From Conoideocrella luteorostrata (taxonomy: Eukaryota > Ascomycota > Sordariomycetes > Hypocreales > Clavicipitaceae), in assembly GCA_032433595.1 (NCBI GenBank), contig JASWJB010000049.1, positions 115,172 to 179,171 on the forward strand: a stretch of DNA of 64,000 bases, written 5' to 3'. This document shows positions 1 through 12,400 of this stretch, piece after piece. Within the stretch, counting starts at the first letter, position 1. Each line of letters begins with the position of its first letter. The translations under genes and the position numbers were made by a program. Under the pieces are notes generated by a model that was not told where the DNA came from, did no database searches, and saw only the letters and a program-made list of their open reading frames with translations.

Positions 1-3000
1 AGAAGAGACACGTGTCCGTATGACCCACGTAGACAGACATTTGCGAGTATAAGACGGCAACAGTCTCGCTGGTCTTGTTTTCGCCACTTACGGTGACTGT
101 CCCGGCTTCACTGCTGCCGCCCTTCTTGGAGTAGTAGTACGACAGTTTTGGATCTGGGGGATCCGCCCAGTCCGCGGTCAAGGTACCGACAACATTACTA
201 ATGAAGTCGTCGACCGGGGACGTCGCAGGCTCAGTCGCGTACATGTCGACAAATAGGCTGACGATCATGAGCCCGATACCCACGAGAGCAAGCACCGCGC
301 CGATGATGGGTATCGCTACGCTCAGAGTTGCCGAGACGATGAGGCCAGTAGCGACGGCCAAATCGAGAACGTCCACAACTACAGCAAGGATTTGGACAAT
401 GACCGAGAGGGTGTTGATCACCTTGCCCACGTCAGTGAGCTTGTCCCATTCCTCTATGAGGCTGTAGGTCATCGCGGCTGCCACGGCAAAGCCCAACACT
501 ATGTTGAGCCCTCGAATCCATTTACTCGTTGCACTGAGCTTGCTGGCAGCCTCTTCCTCCATTGGTCGCAGCTTCTCGGGAGTGGATGTTTTCTCTTCAC
601 TCCATATCTCGCTGTCTCCAGAGATGTGCTCATCATTGCTTGGCATGCCGCCTTCCTTCAACATGTCGGCCATGTTCGCCTTCACCCCACCTTCAGGGTT
701 AAGCTTTTCACCGAGTTCAAAAAGTCCCTCGCCGACTGGCTGGGTGATTTCGTGACTCAATGAACCGTCCAAGATTGCTGACTCCGTTGCCCTCACCGAC
801 TCCTTTGTATCAGGGTTCCGCCAGGCATTGAACTCTTGAACGGCCCTTTCGGTGGCGTTGAGTACAGCCCTTATGGCCTCCAGGATGCCAATGGCCCGCT
901 GGGCTGGTGTGAGCTTATCCCAGCCTTTAATGACGGAAACAAGTGGCAATACCTGCCCCACGAAGTATCCAACCTGCGAAGTGGGTTAGGTATTGGTCAG
1001 ACAGCAGTGATGACTGATTCGCGGTTTCGTAAACTTACCACGCATAGTGCCCCCAGGCCTCTCGCAATTTTGGTTCCCATAGGGATCTTACTAACGGCAC
1101 CTTCTGCCTTCTCTACTAACTTTCCAGCCAGTTGGAAGAGCTTACTACCGCCAAAAGCTCGGGCAAGCCCGCTACCGGTAATGACGAGCAACTGGGCCAC
1201 CTCGACTGTGAAGGCGGACATGAGTGCTATACAAGCGCTGACCTTTTTCTCTATTGACCACTGCTTGTTGATTTGATTCTTCTCCATGAACTCAATCAGA
1301 TCCTTCTCCAGCTGGTCTCGGACAGGACCCACGAATTTTGGGTCGTTAGTAAGGATCTTCGTGATCAGCTGGCTCATAGCGTCATCGAGGTAGTCTTGGA
1401 CGTATTTCCCATCCTTGTCCTTGATAAACGGCAAGTTGACAGACTTGGCGATTGCTCTGTCTGTTATTAATCTGAACCACTTGCCCGAATAGTCTTCCTC
1501 GGGGTGAAGTGTGTACATGATAGCGCATATTTTGTTGATGTTGTCTCCTCTCTGTGGGGAGGTATGATCTCAGTCAAGCACGGCGATAAGAGTTTTCAGA
1601 ACAACACTTACATCATCTTCCTCCAGAATCTGATCCATCTTTGGCTTGCTGGATACGACTTTGTAGAGTTTTTGAGCCAGATCTCGGGAGGTACCGGCGT
1701 CTTGATCAAGATACTTCTTGTATAGCTGCTTCATCGCGCGAATGGAAGAAATCCGGTTTAACTGGTTGAACTCTTTCGTGTTGGAGAGGCATTTCTTCCC
1801 CTGTATAAAGTGACGGACTTCAGTCAATGAGATCCGATCGTGCAAGTGTTCTCAGGGGCTTCTTACATTTCCTGACCACCAGTACCACACCTTCTCTGCT
1901 TGCCCGCTCTTCATATGTTCTTTGAACTTGTCAATCTGTGTGATGCTGCGCGTGATGAACGCGGGGGCATAAACGTTTTTGAGCCATTTCGAAAGATTGT
2001 CCGGAAGCTTGTCTGTGAGCTCATGACCGATATCATTCGGGTCGGGTTTTTCCTTGTTGGTGAACGTCTTACGATCATCGTCCTTCATGTGATAGAACAT
2101 GGCCTCATTAATGAGCCGCTGCTGCATTTCGTTGGCCTGTAAAGCATATTAGGGAGAGCTGTGGGCGACTATGAACGCAGAGTCTAAGGAGCATACTTAC
2201 GTCGTTGCTATTGTATGGCATCTTGTACAGCTTTTCGACACTTATGGGTGATACGGCGGCCAATAGTGCGGTGACTCCCGCAGGCTGAAACCCTGCACTG
2301 TTGCTAATGTTGGTGCCAGGGGTTGAGATGTTGGCGAAGTGCTTGGACACCCTGAGGCGATAGTCCGCCTTGTCTCCGAACGCCTCGTCCTGCCATTCAC
2401 CGTTGACAAAGTATCTGCGGGCCATATGTGGGTTAAAACTGTCCGGCTGCTGAATGTACGTGGAGATCAACATACCTTGAACCCTTGTTCTCCCGCATGG
2501 TTGGGTCGTGAATGAACAAACCACCAGACACCTCATCACCTTCAAAGTTTACGTCAAAATACATAGACTGAAACAGCACAGGAAGAGTGACGTCGATTCC
2601 AAGATTCTTCTTGAACGTCAGATTGAAAGGCGACGTCGAATCTGGACCCTGGTCTGAGAGGAACAGCAGAGTCGAGGATTCGTTGACCTTGATGAACCGA
2701 CGTTCCACCACTGTTGGGTCGTCATCTTCATCTTTTTCGACGACTCTATTGAGAAAACTGGTGTAGAGGCTATCCAACACCTGTTTCCCGCTGAATTTGC
2801 GGCCTTTGTTAATGGCCTCCAGAATCTCGTCGAGAATGGGAACCGTCGCGCCGAAAATGTTGACCTCCTCGGGAATCACATGAGTTCCCGTGAAGATGGT
2901 GCCGAATTTGACTGGATCTTCCGGCTTATCCCTCTTCTCGCCCTTTTTCCACTCCTTCTTGTCTAGCGTCATGTCCCACTTTGACCTGATTCCGCCTGTC

Positions 3001-5539
3001 AGAGAGGCGACAGGCGATGCGGACGAGGACAAAAGAGACATTGGGAATGCTCTGGACTTGCGCTGCACGGAGTCTATAGTGGACGAAGACACTGTGAACT
3101 TGATAATGTCGCCCTGGTCGAGGCTGCTAGGGTGCGCCTCGGGCGAGTACAGAGTTGAGCCCGATCCAGTTTCGTCGCCGGCGAAAATTTCGACCTGGCC
3201 ATGCTCATAGACAACCTGCTTACCAGGAATCTTGCGGGTCCAGCTCACGGTCCTGTTCTTTTCGTTTACCGCCGCACGGCTCTGAACTTGGTCATCTAAG
3301 AGAAGATTGCCGTCAAGTAGCTTCATCCCTGGAAGACTATTGATCGGCAATCTGGGAGCTTTTCCAACAGGAACAAGTTTGTAAGACTTGGCAAGGTGCA
3401 GGATGGAGTTGTTTTGTAGAATGTGAGCATGCGCCCCGCGGCTGCTGAACGGAGCTGAGTATGATGAGCCCTTCCATGGGTCGATAGCCTGAGACTTGGC
3501 GTCAAGCATTTCGATTTGCAAGCGCTCCCAGATTGTCTGCGTGTCGAAAGTGCTTAGCAATGGGTTAATCTCCTTGGCAGATGACAGGATGCGCATCTGG
3601 TCCGCCGCAGAAAACTTTGAAAGCAACGCAGACACATCCTCGAGGCGGATCTAGACCTATATTAGAGCTGGAAGCAAAGGATGCTGTCGGGTGAATATAT
3701 TCATCATACCTCGGGATCGTTCACATTGGCAAGATATCTGTTGACGTGGTGGAGACGGACGCCATTGTTCAACGCAAGGGCAAATACCGTCCGCTTTTCT
3801 GGAGTCGTCCTCTCAATCGACTTGACTTCAATAAGCTCATAATCGCTTTGAGTCGACGGGTTTTCTTTGTGGCGGTACAAGATGTGACCGACAGCCAAGC
3901 GCCCGATTTTGGCCCAGGGATTTTGCTTCATTGCTGCCTGCGGGTTGACTGCACGAAGACCAGTAGTAGTGTGGAAAACCTGGGCAGGCGTGGCGAATGG
4001 CTCTTCACCGTCTATGATTACACTGTCAGAATCGGGGACGTGATCTTTTGACAGCGATAAAAATTCTACTCACTGAAGCTGATGAGCCCTGCAGTGAGCT
4101 CCATGGGGTGCGTGTCCCGAGACACCTTGACTGGGTCGGTGTCCCCCTTTGCCGATGTCAGCAACATGTCATTGACTTTGAGTGTTTCGACCTTTCGATA
4201 GCTGCCATCAGCCAAGGTGATCACATTACCGGCGGCAATGTATGCACCATTCCGAGCGAAATATTTTTTAAGCATCTTTTTGCTTCCGTAGGGAAGTTCA
4301 TCCTCCCAGAAGTATCCTACACAGGTGTCAATGTCAATATCAGCTCCTGGCCTCGAGCTCTGGAGTATGCAGGCATTGTGACATACCATCAGTCACCCAT
4401 TGTTTGATGACGGCCTCATCATCCTTTGCCATGCCCTTCTTGACAGCATCTTTCCAGTAGGAGTATGACGACGTGGACCAAGCGTTGCTCAGCCCCTGGT
4501 AGATGGATTTCCAGGTGTTCAGGTCACTTTCGATGAGATCATTGATCGCCTGTCGCACTTCATCTATGTAAGAGTCGTGGCCCGGGTCCCTTTTCGTGAT
4601 TTCGTGGTATACCTTGGTGGTCACGTCATAGGTAGAGGGAATTGGGGAGCTCTCGGAGGGCCGATACACGGCGGTCGCAGCCCTGCCGCAGAAAGCGACG
4701 ATCTTCTTGGTCTCCGATGGATTTCCCTTGCCTTTGCGCTCCCAAAGAGCGCGTGACCACTGCCGCAAGATCTCAAAGGACGACTTGAAGACGAAGTCCT
4801 TACGGACCTCGGCGGTGTACGGGTCGCCAGTCATGAAGTCTGCCAGGAACAGAATCGACATGCTGCGAAGACTGTCTTCGTGCGCGGTATCCTCCTCGAT
4901 GATCTTCGCAATGAATGGAAGGTATGTCAGCAATGGCTCCATCACATCCCCGACAACGTTGTGTCCGTGGCCGGCGTCAAACTTCCAAGTCAGCATTCTG
5001 AGATCGCGAAGATCCTTGACTTGTCTGACTGAGCCTATAATTTCATCGTAAACCTCTATGGGTTTTTCACGGAGAGTCGCGTTGATGTGCTCCGTGAAAC
5101 ACAAGTAGGCGAGTGTAGCCATCTGGTCGGTGTAAACTTCATCACAAATCACCTACATCACATGTTGCATCAGAAATTTTGTACTCGGTGTCACCTAACA
5201 TGCAAGAATCTGCTTTAGGAGGTGACATACCATGTCCACCTTGGATTGCAGCTGACTGCCCAAGTCTTTCATGGCACGAGCGACTGCTGTTTGGGCCAGG
5301 TAATTGAATGTGTCAGGAATCGCGTACCCAGCAAGCGAAGGGGTGCCGGGCCTGTCGTCATAGCCGGGCCACGGACTTCCCATATCCAGCATGCTTTGGT
5401 CCCTGAATTCCATGGCTCGCCTGGATAGAGCGGCCTTGTAGTGCAGCCGCCCGGCATAATCCGTGGCTGGAAGACTTTTGAGGCTTGACGTCAGCTCAAC
5501 GAGCTTCTTAGCGATTGCCTTACCATCGATGTGGTCCAT
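1..5539 (-). CDS. Giant multidomain protein with degenerate Hint fold (3' end beyond window)
   Basis: I do not recognise the full-length family. Ten exons can be joined on the minus strand: 5231-5539, 4387-5152, 4074-4316, 3710-4044, 2476-3650, 2201-2414, 1867-2136, 1612-1800, 1039-1551 and 1-973 (open). All junctions have GT/AG ends and keep one frame through 1,662 codons without a stop. Residues about 376-480 (exons 3-4) resemble a Hint domain: a VITLADGS strand, KVNDMLL, then HPMEL and the block FATPAQVFHTTTG, ending in PWAKIGRLAVG. Tyr384 sits where Hint proteins have the nucleophilic Cys, and Gln461 where block B has His, so self-splicing is unlikely. Exon 5 (residues 552-942) looks beta-rich. 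Residues about 1485-1580 form two or three long hydrophobic segments, suggesting membrane insertion. The start is the first ATG after an AT-rich promoter. No signal peptide is evident. Architecture is seen directly; function is unknown. Confidence 0.8.
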
Positions 5540-5824
5540 GATTTTAGGGAAGTTTGTTATGGTGGTAAGTTTAAAAAATTTTATTTATAACTAAAGTTCT
5601 TTTTTTTTTGAATGCGGACAAAATAGCGTAGTGAATTTAGAAAAGAGAAAAGCGAGCTGAGAAAAACTATGAATAACAGGTATTTATATAAACGCCGCAG
5701 AGCTGGCACTCCCGATCAGCGGTCAGGGTTACCCATTAATTTTTTATCATAATTATGTTTCTATTGAACTGGATAGGGCCAATCAGCTCTGGGCGTAGGT
5801 CTCACAATTAGGGCTTGGAGCTTA

Positions 5825-6050
5825 TTTGTCACAATGTGGCAGCTACGGATTAACTGATGTTTTGCAGTGGAAAATTGTCCTTGATTACTATCTCATTTGA
5901 CGAGGAATATGACTGCTATTTATCTCTTTAGGATGCTTCTTCCGAATTCATTTATTCTATTGCTTCCGGTGATATCATACGCTTCCGGCAACATCATGCA
6001 TTTCCTCACATCCACGGAGTACTACGTGATTCTGGGTGACAGTATTGCTA
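5825..6050 (+). repeat. Diverged direct repeat, copy 1
   Basis: This stretch is recognisably the same sequence as 7675-7900. Both run through CACAATGTGG, TTGTCCTTGAT, a TTTAGGATGC core, then ATTCTATTG and TTTCCTC in the same order. Differences are mostly transitions and small indels. It probably represents an old duplicated non-coding element eroded by RIP. Confidence 0.65.
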
Positions 6051-7674
6051 GCGGAATGACCGCCGACGCAGTAGCTCTTTGGTTCATGGGGATGCTTAGG
6101 TTTCCATAAGGCATAAATGGGATAGACCACAAAAGCCCAGCTCCTCCATCCGCTAACTGACCAAAAAGATGCATTTAAGACATCTCTTGGATCCCTATGA
6201 GGTGGCTGCGTCTGCTGTCACAAAGCCGGATGCGTACTATAAGGTATCTAGCGAATTCTGTATCAAGCTCCCTGCGTCATCATGATGGTGCTGCCAAGAG
6301 AATTGCTTCTGTCAGGAATATCAGTACCGTAAATAGCTAGATTAGTGAGGGAATTACTGAGTAGCTGAACGAGTTAAATGATGACTGCCTGCAGGAGGTC
6401 TCAGTTGTGCAAGGATACGTCGGACGGTGAGGGAATCCGAAGGAAATCAACGGATTAGACGAGTCCAAATTCTAGACTTAAACGGAAGGAATTCTCCATA
6501 GATTTGAAAGGTATCAGACGTCATTAATTTTTATCATTCCTATCAATTTCCGCTGTGTCAAATTGCTCTATGAGTCTACGTCTCAATGACGTAACATACG
6601 CTGCCTGGATGACAGGTCGCATTGAATATCGCGGTATGACGTAGGAGGTTGTTGAGCGCCACAAAAACATGCTCTAGCAGCGTAGCACTTTTCGTATATT
6701 ATAACCTTTGACAGCCGTTCTGAATCTGGCCATTGCTCGCGCAGCGAGTATTGTCGCGCCTTCTAATTGATAGGGCTTGTGTAGCAGTTACATGGGGAAA
6801 TGGTTTGAGCAGCGGGGCTCTTAAATTTTTGAATGCCCAACGTCATAACGGACTAACGGAGCTACCTGCATTTCGCTGCAGCAGCTGCAGAGTGTAGAGA
6901 AACCACGACAAGATAGGAGGTCAGGTACTCAAGAACCGAAACTAAATAGGGTTAATTAAAGCGTCTATAGGGCACAAAGTAAAGTTAGAAATAGTAGGTA
7001 ACATGAGTTTTAGCTCTCCACGTGGCGCAAAAAGTATCAGGTCGCCGTGAAACAGTCTATTGCGGTCACACATTAGCCAAGGTTCCGCAGAATGTTACCA
7101 AAACGCGATATGAACAAGCCGCCTGCAGCAATACACTGCCTAGTTAGTCACTGTCCTAAACTAACGAGAAGGAAGATCGCGAGAGCCGGCTTGCTTCTGG
7201 AACGCGCGGGCCGAACCAGGGCTTATCCGCTTTGTGGAACTTCTCGCTCTACGCTAGCGGAGAGCGCAGATTACGTAATATATGTTTACTACTCAGTAAC
7301 TCGGAATAAGAGGGACCGGTGACGCGAAGGCAATTCGTGAGCGCAGTGCCTAAATCGTCGATTGACGAGCGCGTGTCCTGAAACGTTGTGGCCTTGCCTT
7401 TATAGAGAGGTCTTATCCATCAAGCGCTCGCATCCAACCAGGCACTGTAGGTCCCATCTACTTGTTTCTGCAAATGGCGGCGAAAAGGGAGCGTAGAGCA
7501 ATTCGCAAAGCCACGCCATACTTTGGACTGAAATTGTACAGAGAGTCCACGGGTGCCGTATAGCTCCTGCCATCTGCGTCTAAAATTGCGAATTTGCGGT
7601 CAGGCTTCCGGGAAACAGGAGATGTTGGACAAGTCGTATTACTTGTCGTCGATAAGGCATGCAGGGTTCATTGC

Positions 7675-7900
7675 CTAGTATATCACAATGTGGGCAGCTA
7701 TGATCTTCTGATATAGTGGAAGTGTTGTCCTTGATTTCTATCTAATTGAGAAGGGAATTTGACTGCTAGTTATCTCTCTTTAGGATGCCTCTTCCGCATT
7801 CATCTATTCTATTGTTTCCGGCATCTTTGTACGTTTTCAGCATTTCCTCCGATGTTATTGAATTCCACTGGTTTTTACGTGATTCCGGTTGACAGAGTAG
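7675..7900 (+). repeat. Diverged direct repeat, copy 2
   Basis: Second copy of the element at 5825-6050, about 1.85 kb downstream in the same orientation, with the same order of short conserved words. No coding capacity is preserved in either copy. Confidence 0.65.
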
Positions 7901-8299
7901 TTTGCACGTGTACTAGTGAAGTTCAGTTTTGGTGACCCCGAGCCGTCGGCATGGTGGCGGGGATGGTAGAAACCACTCGTTCAGAAAAAATACCTTTGCT
8001 CACTTCAGCATGGTATACAAGGCACATGTTGCGCCGATTGCACCCAATCGTCTGTCTCTAGCATCCTCTTTTGGCACATTCTTTTCCATGGAAGCAGGTG
8101 TATGCCAAGCTTATCATGCTAACATTTATGAATGAGAGGGGTATAACAACTCAGAATTGGTCGGTAAGTACTGCTTCCATCCAGCTCATATCGCTTTCCT
8201 CACCTGACGAGAAGAAATACCACCGCCAATAACCTACCTTGATGGCAGGTTCTGAGTCTACGACGTATCATTTACCTCAAGAAGTAATGTGGTGTCGAC

Positions 8300-8850
8300 A
8301 CACTCACTCACTGCACACGCCCATGGAGTAATGCGTGGCACCCCGACTATCAACAGTGAAGGTGCAGTTTCCCGTCGAGCACTTTAGAACAATCCTGCTA
8401 TCATTGCTCTGTGGGTTCACTGGCCCATTCAGCGGAACGCCGCAGGTATTAGGAGGCATGTCAGGACTATCAACAACTATTTCCTCAACCCAATGAACTA
8501 TCCGTGAGTCATCGCCGACGTACTGTGCCACCGGCGGAGCCGCTATCCCCTTGGGCGATACCTGCATACGGTCGAAGGTCTGCACAGCCTGCTGCGTAAA
8601 TGGACCAGCAGTGATGGCAAGCAGACTAATAATGGCAGCGAGCAGTGTCGGAACGTGCGATGATGCGGTAAATAAGAGAATCAACGAACCAAGACTGCTG
8701 CGACTATGTGAATCAACGATTGGGGCTCCTCGAACCGCTGCCATTTCGACTGGCTAATTGTAGCCGCCGCAATGTCACGAATGGGTTCTGATATAGCAGA
8801 GTGATGAACAAGACTCCTGATGTATCCGTTACGCCGTAGCAGCAAGGTAG
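8300..8850 (-). pseudogene. Relic of a DUF3176-type fungal membrane protein
   Basis: Characteristic DUF3176 pieces occur in order but in different frames. One frame reads TISQSKWQRFEEP, the segment that precedes the membrane region in this family. After a frameshift near 8710-8720 another frame (8304-8744) continues with SSLGSLILL, a hydrophobic stretch ending LLAITAGPFTQQ, and later CSTGNCTF and YSMGVCSE. The reading frame closes right after CSE, where family members continue for several hundred residues; nothing matching that remainder is visible downstream. At least one frameshift plus loss of the C-terminal part makes this a pseudogene. DUF3176 proteins have no established function. Confidence 0.7.
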
Positions 8851-10234
8851 CACTCTATGGATGACGGTCTTAATCTCTGGCCTCCTAAAGATCTGGTCCT
8901 CTCCTCTCTTCTTATGCTCGTCGCTACCCCGCAGCGAAGAGTTTGCTAGCTGCATGATACTCTCCATCCTGTAGCCTTAGGTGCATCACTAGTTCCACGG
9001 CACCGCGGGGATCGCTGATTGCCCTCACAGGTGGTGGTCTCTGACACGCAATTACGAGGATGGCTGTATGCAATAAAACACACACGAAGCGCATTTCACT
9101 CGTTTCCTTCACACAAAAAGTACTAGACGAGGAAATTATATTCCCAGCATGGTAACAGATGACCAAGTCCACCTTGACCCTCGTACATGTTTCACTTTTT
9201 TCTTTAACACGCCTCAGCACCATAATAATAATCAGCATCTCCTAAAGCGGCTGAAAATATCGGCCAACCACATGAACTATATTTGTAATTCATCAGTCAT
9301 CGAGGTCTTAATCAGAGCGGCATTCCACGCTGCTGCTATAGAATTCCTCCAGAATCAAGGTTTCTTAAATGCGTGGAGCGGGCCGATAGGAGGACAGGGT
9401 GGATAAGGCGCATGTAGCATTACCAGAGGGTCTGAGATCTTGTCTCGGGGATTTGAGACGAATGTGATGCTCTAGAGGAAACGGGGAATGACTGCGGATA
9501 TTTAGGTCTCGGATGTTCGGCAGAGTAGGGAGGACAAGAGTGAAATTTCGTCTAGGGGCTCAGTGGAGAGGTCAACTATATGAATTACTATTTCCGACTA
9601 GTATCTACTAATTGATATGCAAACTCGATATTATTTCGTCGCTGTGCAGAGACAATCACTTTGGTTGTACAGTAGTAAGCAATAAAGGCTATATTGCCAA
9701 ACGCCTTACATTCATGCTTGCATACCCACACATGGTTGCATTTAAGTCCCATCAACTATTAGAATTTTCACGGCTATTGAGGCTGTGATGAGGGTTCAGT
9801 TAGGCCCGGGTCTTCAGGCGCATTTATCCGAATGGCTGCACCGCTCTCAATCAAGTGAGACCGGAAGACTAACTAACTACTCCGTAGCCAGTTCCGTCTC
9901 TACAGCTGGTATAGGTCATAGCTTAGCTGCAGATGATTAACCAGTGACGTGTGATGGGACGATCCGCTTTAACTCAGCCGGGAACGCAGACACGAATGTC
10001 CACCCATCCCATCCTAAGGTCAGCCCCAGCCCATTGGGCATTGTCTTCGACAACGTAGTGAGACGCAAGCGAGAAAACTGAAAAACACGTCTCATTTATT
10101 ATGAAAACTATCAATTTTGCGGTGTGTGCATCTTGTGCCCAGGTACGAATTAGACGAGCCATCAAGTCCACGTACAGCACCTCCTGCTCCGGTACTTCGA
10201 CAAAGCATAATTCCGAGTCTTGCCCTTGGAGCCA
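8851..10234. other. Intergenic, nothing recognised
   Basis: Short open frames only (8924-9238, 9149-9406, 9974-10180), all with unremarkable composition. The proximal part may hold the 3' UTR of the NmrA-like gene, whose stop lies at 10235. Confidence 0.55.
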
Positions 10235-11248
10235 CTATGCCGCTACATGATATTTAAGGCGTAGAGCATCGACCAGCTCCATCTTACCTACAATTGTATC
10301 GTCATTATACTCGTACTCCTTCGCGATGTTCCCACCTTCCAATGAAGCCACGACCATTTCAGCAAGTTCTTCCGCCACACCGCGAGGAAATTGTTGTGCA
10401 AAGAAATCAACGATCCCATCCTTCTCTGGCAATACAAGTTCCGCGTTTGTGCCGGTGATCTCTTTCACGGCGGCCTGAACATCGTCAGAGCTGTACAGAC
10501 GAGGTCCGAAGAGGCGCATGAAATGCGGGCTTGGAACGCCACTGCGTCGTTCAAGAAGCGCCCTTGCGCTTTGTTCACCGACATCTTGCACGCTCACCTA
10601 TACGAATATCGGTTAGTCAACCTATCTTCAGCGTATGCAGGGAGGTCACATACAATGGGAACCTTCCAGTCAGATGGGGTAAACTGAGAAATAATTTTGG
10701 GCGGATCCGCCTTGATGGACTCGAAGACGTGCGAGAAGTCCTCAGCAAAGTAGCCAGCTCTGATGACGACCACCTCGGGAACTGCGTCTTTCAAAATTTC
10801 GTCACTTATGTGATTGATTCGAAGAACACCCTGTAAGCTGTTAGTACGAAGCATCAAAAGAGAGCCGTCGACGCAAGCATACAATGCCGCTCTCATATTG
10901 CGACCCCAAAGCCGAAAGAATCACCAGCTTCTTCACGCCTGCGGCCACAAGTGCATTCTTCACATTAGTTGCAGTCTCCGATGCAAATTCTCCCAGGTCG
11001 CTTCCATCGTATGTGGGCGGCTGGTTGTAAAACACCGCATCGGACCCGGTGAAGTCTAAACTCGAGGCTTGGCTGACGTCGCCTTTGACCGCTTGAAAGT
11101 TGGCATGCTCTCTAAAGGCCGCAGGTGCTTTGGAAGGGTCGCGATAGATTCCTTGGATATGCAGCTGGGAGTTGGCCTCGAGGAGAAAGCGGATAGTTGA
11201 GGCGCCTGCTCTGGATGAAGCAGGCAGGACGGTCATGTGGTAAGTCAT
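10235..11248 (-). CDS. NmrA-like NAD(P)-binding Rossmann protein
   Basis: Three exons (10883-11248, 10654-10830, 10235-10597) give 301 aa, the usual length for NmrA-like proteins. The fold begins with a beta strand and VLPASSRAG loop, followed by an alpha helix, GIYRDPSK, VKGDV, a FYNQPP segment, then VKKLVILSALGS and HISDEILK, the typical order in this atypical short-chain dehydrogenase family. The usual GxxGxxG dinucleotide loop is replaced by PASSRAG, so cofactor binding may be altered. Such proteins act as redox sensors or as oxidoreductases; the substrate cannot be told. Both introns fall between codons. The ATG at 11248 was chosen because the fold starts immediately after it; an in-frame ATG at 11314 would add 22 residues. 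Neighbours give no pathway. Confidence 0.85.
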
Positions 11249-11939
11249 GATTGTGAATGTTTTTAAATTGGCTGAGCTAGCGTTAGTTCCTAATTGGAAT
11301 GGAATTATCACCATGCTGCTGGGGCCGAGGCCATTTTGTACTCAAATTGTAACTCACAGATATTATTGATCACCCGACCCGAAGCAGTCGTCGTTCTAAG
11401 CTTTTGTCATACCAAGAGCTAGCTTCATAAAAGCTTATAAATCTAGCTCCAAAACCCCGATGGTAGGTGTAATAACTTAATAGAAAACTGATTAGTTCGG
11501 AATCTGAAGCACATTGTACTTACTGCACTTAAGTCATTTTAGCAGTTCTTGGCATCGAGCCACCTCGTAACCTCCACTGAAGTCCAGGCCGCGGACTTGG
11601 CGGTGGAGTTTGTAGGCGGACTTGGCACGAGGCACTCCAAACTAGCATATTAATTAGTGCAAGCTTTCGTTGGCGTAATTTAGTGAATACTGACGGCGAT
11701 CTTGGAGTTTCGGACTATCCCATCGGCAATTTTGGTATGCATTTCAAAGCATCAGTAATATGATGTCAGTGTGACATACCGCCATCCGAAGAAATTCTGT
11801 CGCCATGTCTTCTAGGGTATGCCAAACAGAAAAATAAACAGAAATGATCCACCGCCCGCATAACTATCACATCTTCAACATAAGGTGTGAACGATCAATT
11901 GTCTGCAAACAAGGTTGTCTAGAACGTAATTTTCTCGAC
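11249..11939. other. Promoter side of NmrA-like gene, AT-rich
   Basis: No coding features seen. TpA-rich sequence with several short direct words; presumably the upstream region of the NmrA-like gene followed by eroded repeat DNA. Confidence 0.5.
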
Positions 11940-12400
11940 CGGCACATACCCCCAACTCATGTATGCTAGTGTCCGACACACAACCAGCAACGCAACCTCA
12001 ATTCTGTGAAAAGTCCTGGCAGAGACCTTTGGTAATTCGTAGAGACCATCACGTTTAAAGAGGTCAAATGACCTAACAGCTTAACCAAAGATTATTTAGC
12101 TACTGTGCACTTCAATATAGCAATTTAATTATGATAAGCGCTTAAACAAGACCTTAGATAAAGACACAAGTCTTGTGCACAGAGAAGCTTCTTGATTCTA
12201 TTCTAGCTACAATAGCAAGCGATATAAGCCCCCTTCATAAAGCTATATCATTTTATCTGACTAACCCGGTCAAGTCTAAAAACTTGCGCGAGTCCATTCT
12301 AGCCACCCTTGAGGCTCGATTCCGCTCACACAATGTCAGTCCTAGGGCCAAAAGTTTCGTCATAGCCGGGTGCCTCCATAATTTTGTTCTGTATTTCCGG
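11940..12400 (+). repeat. Dispersed RIP-diverged repeat, copy A
   Basis: Shares with 35250-35800, in the same order and orientation, the words ACACACAACCAGCAACGC, AGAGACCTT/AAAGACCTT, ATTCGTA.AGACC, TCAAATG.(C/T)CTAAC, then AGCTATA and GGTCAAG(T/C)C and ATTCCGC.CACA. The differences are mainly C/T and G/A transitions, the RIP signature. The open frame 12173-12511 lies inside the repeat and is not taken as a gene. Confidence 0.7.

Larger units (their letters stand above)
5540..8300. other. Gene-poor intergenic region
   Basis: AT-rich stretch with many stops in all frames. Short open frames (for example 5897-6109 and 7092-7322) show no family resemblance. The only clear structure is a diverged direct repeat, listed separately. 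The part next to 5540 is presumably the promoter of the Hint-like gene. Confidence 0.6.

Noticed and set aside
3710..4316. Active intein in the giant protein
   Set aside because: The Cys and block-B His needed for splicing are replaced by Tyr and Gln, and no C-terminal HN/Cys block is visible; described as a degenerate Hint fold instead.
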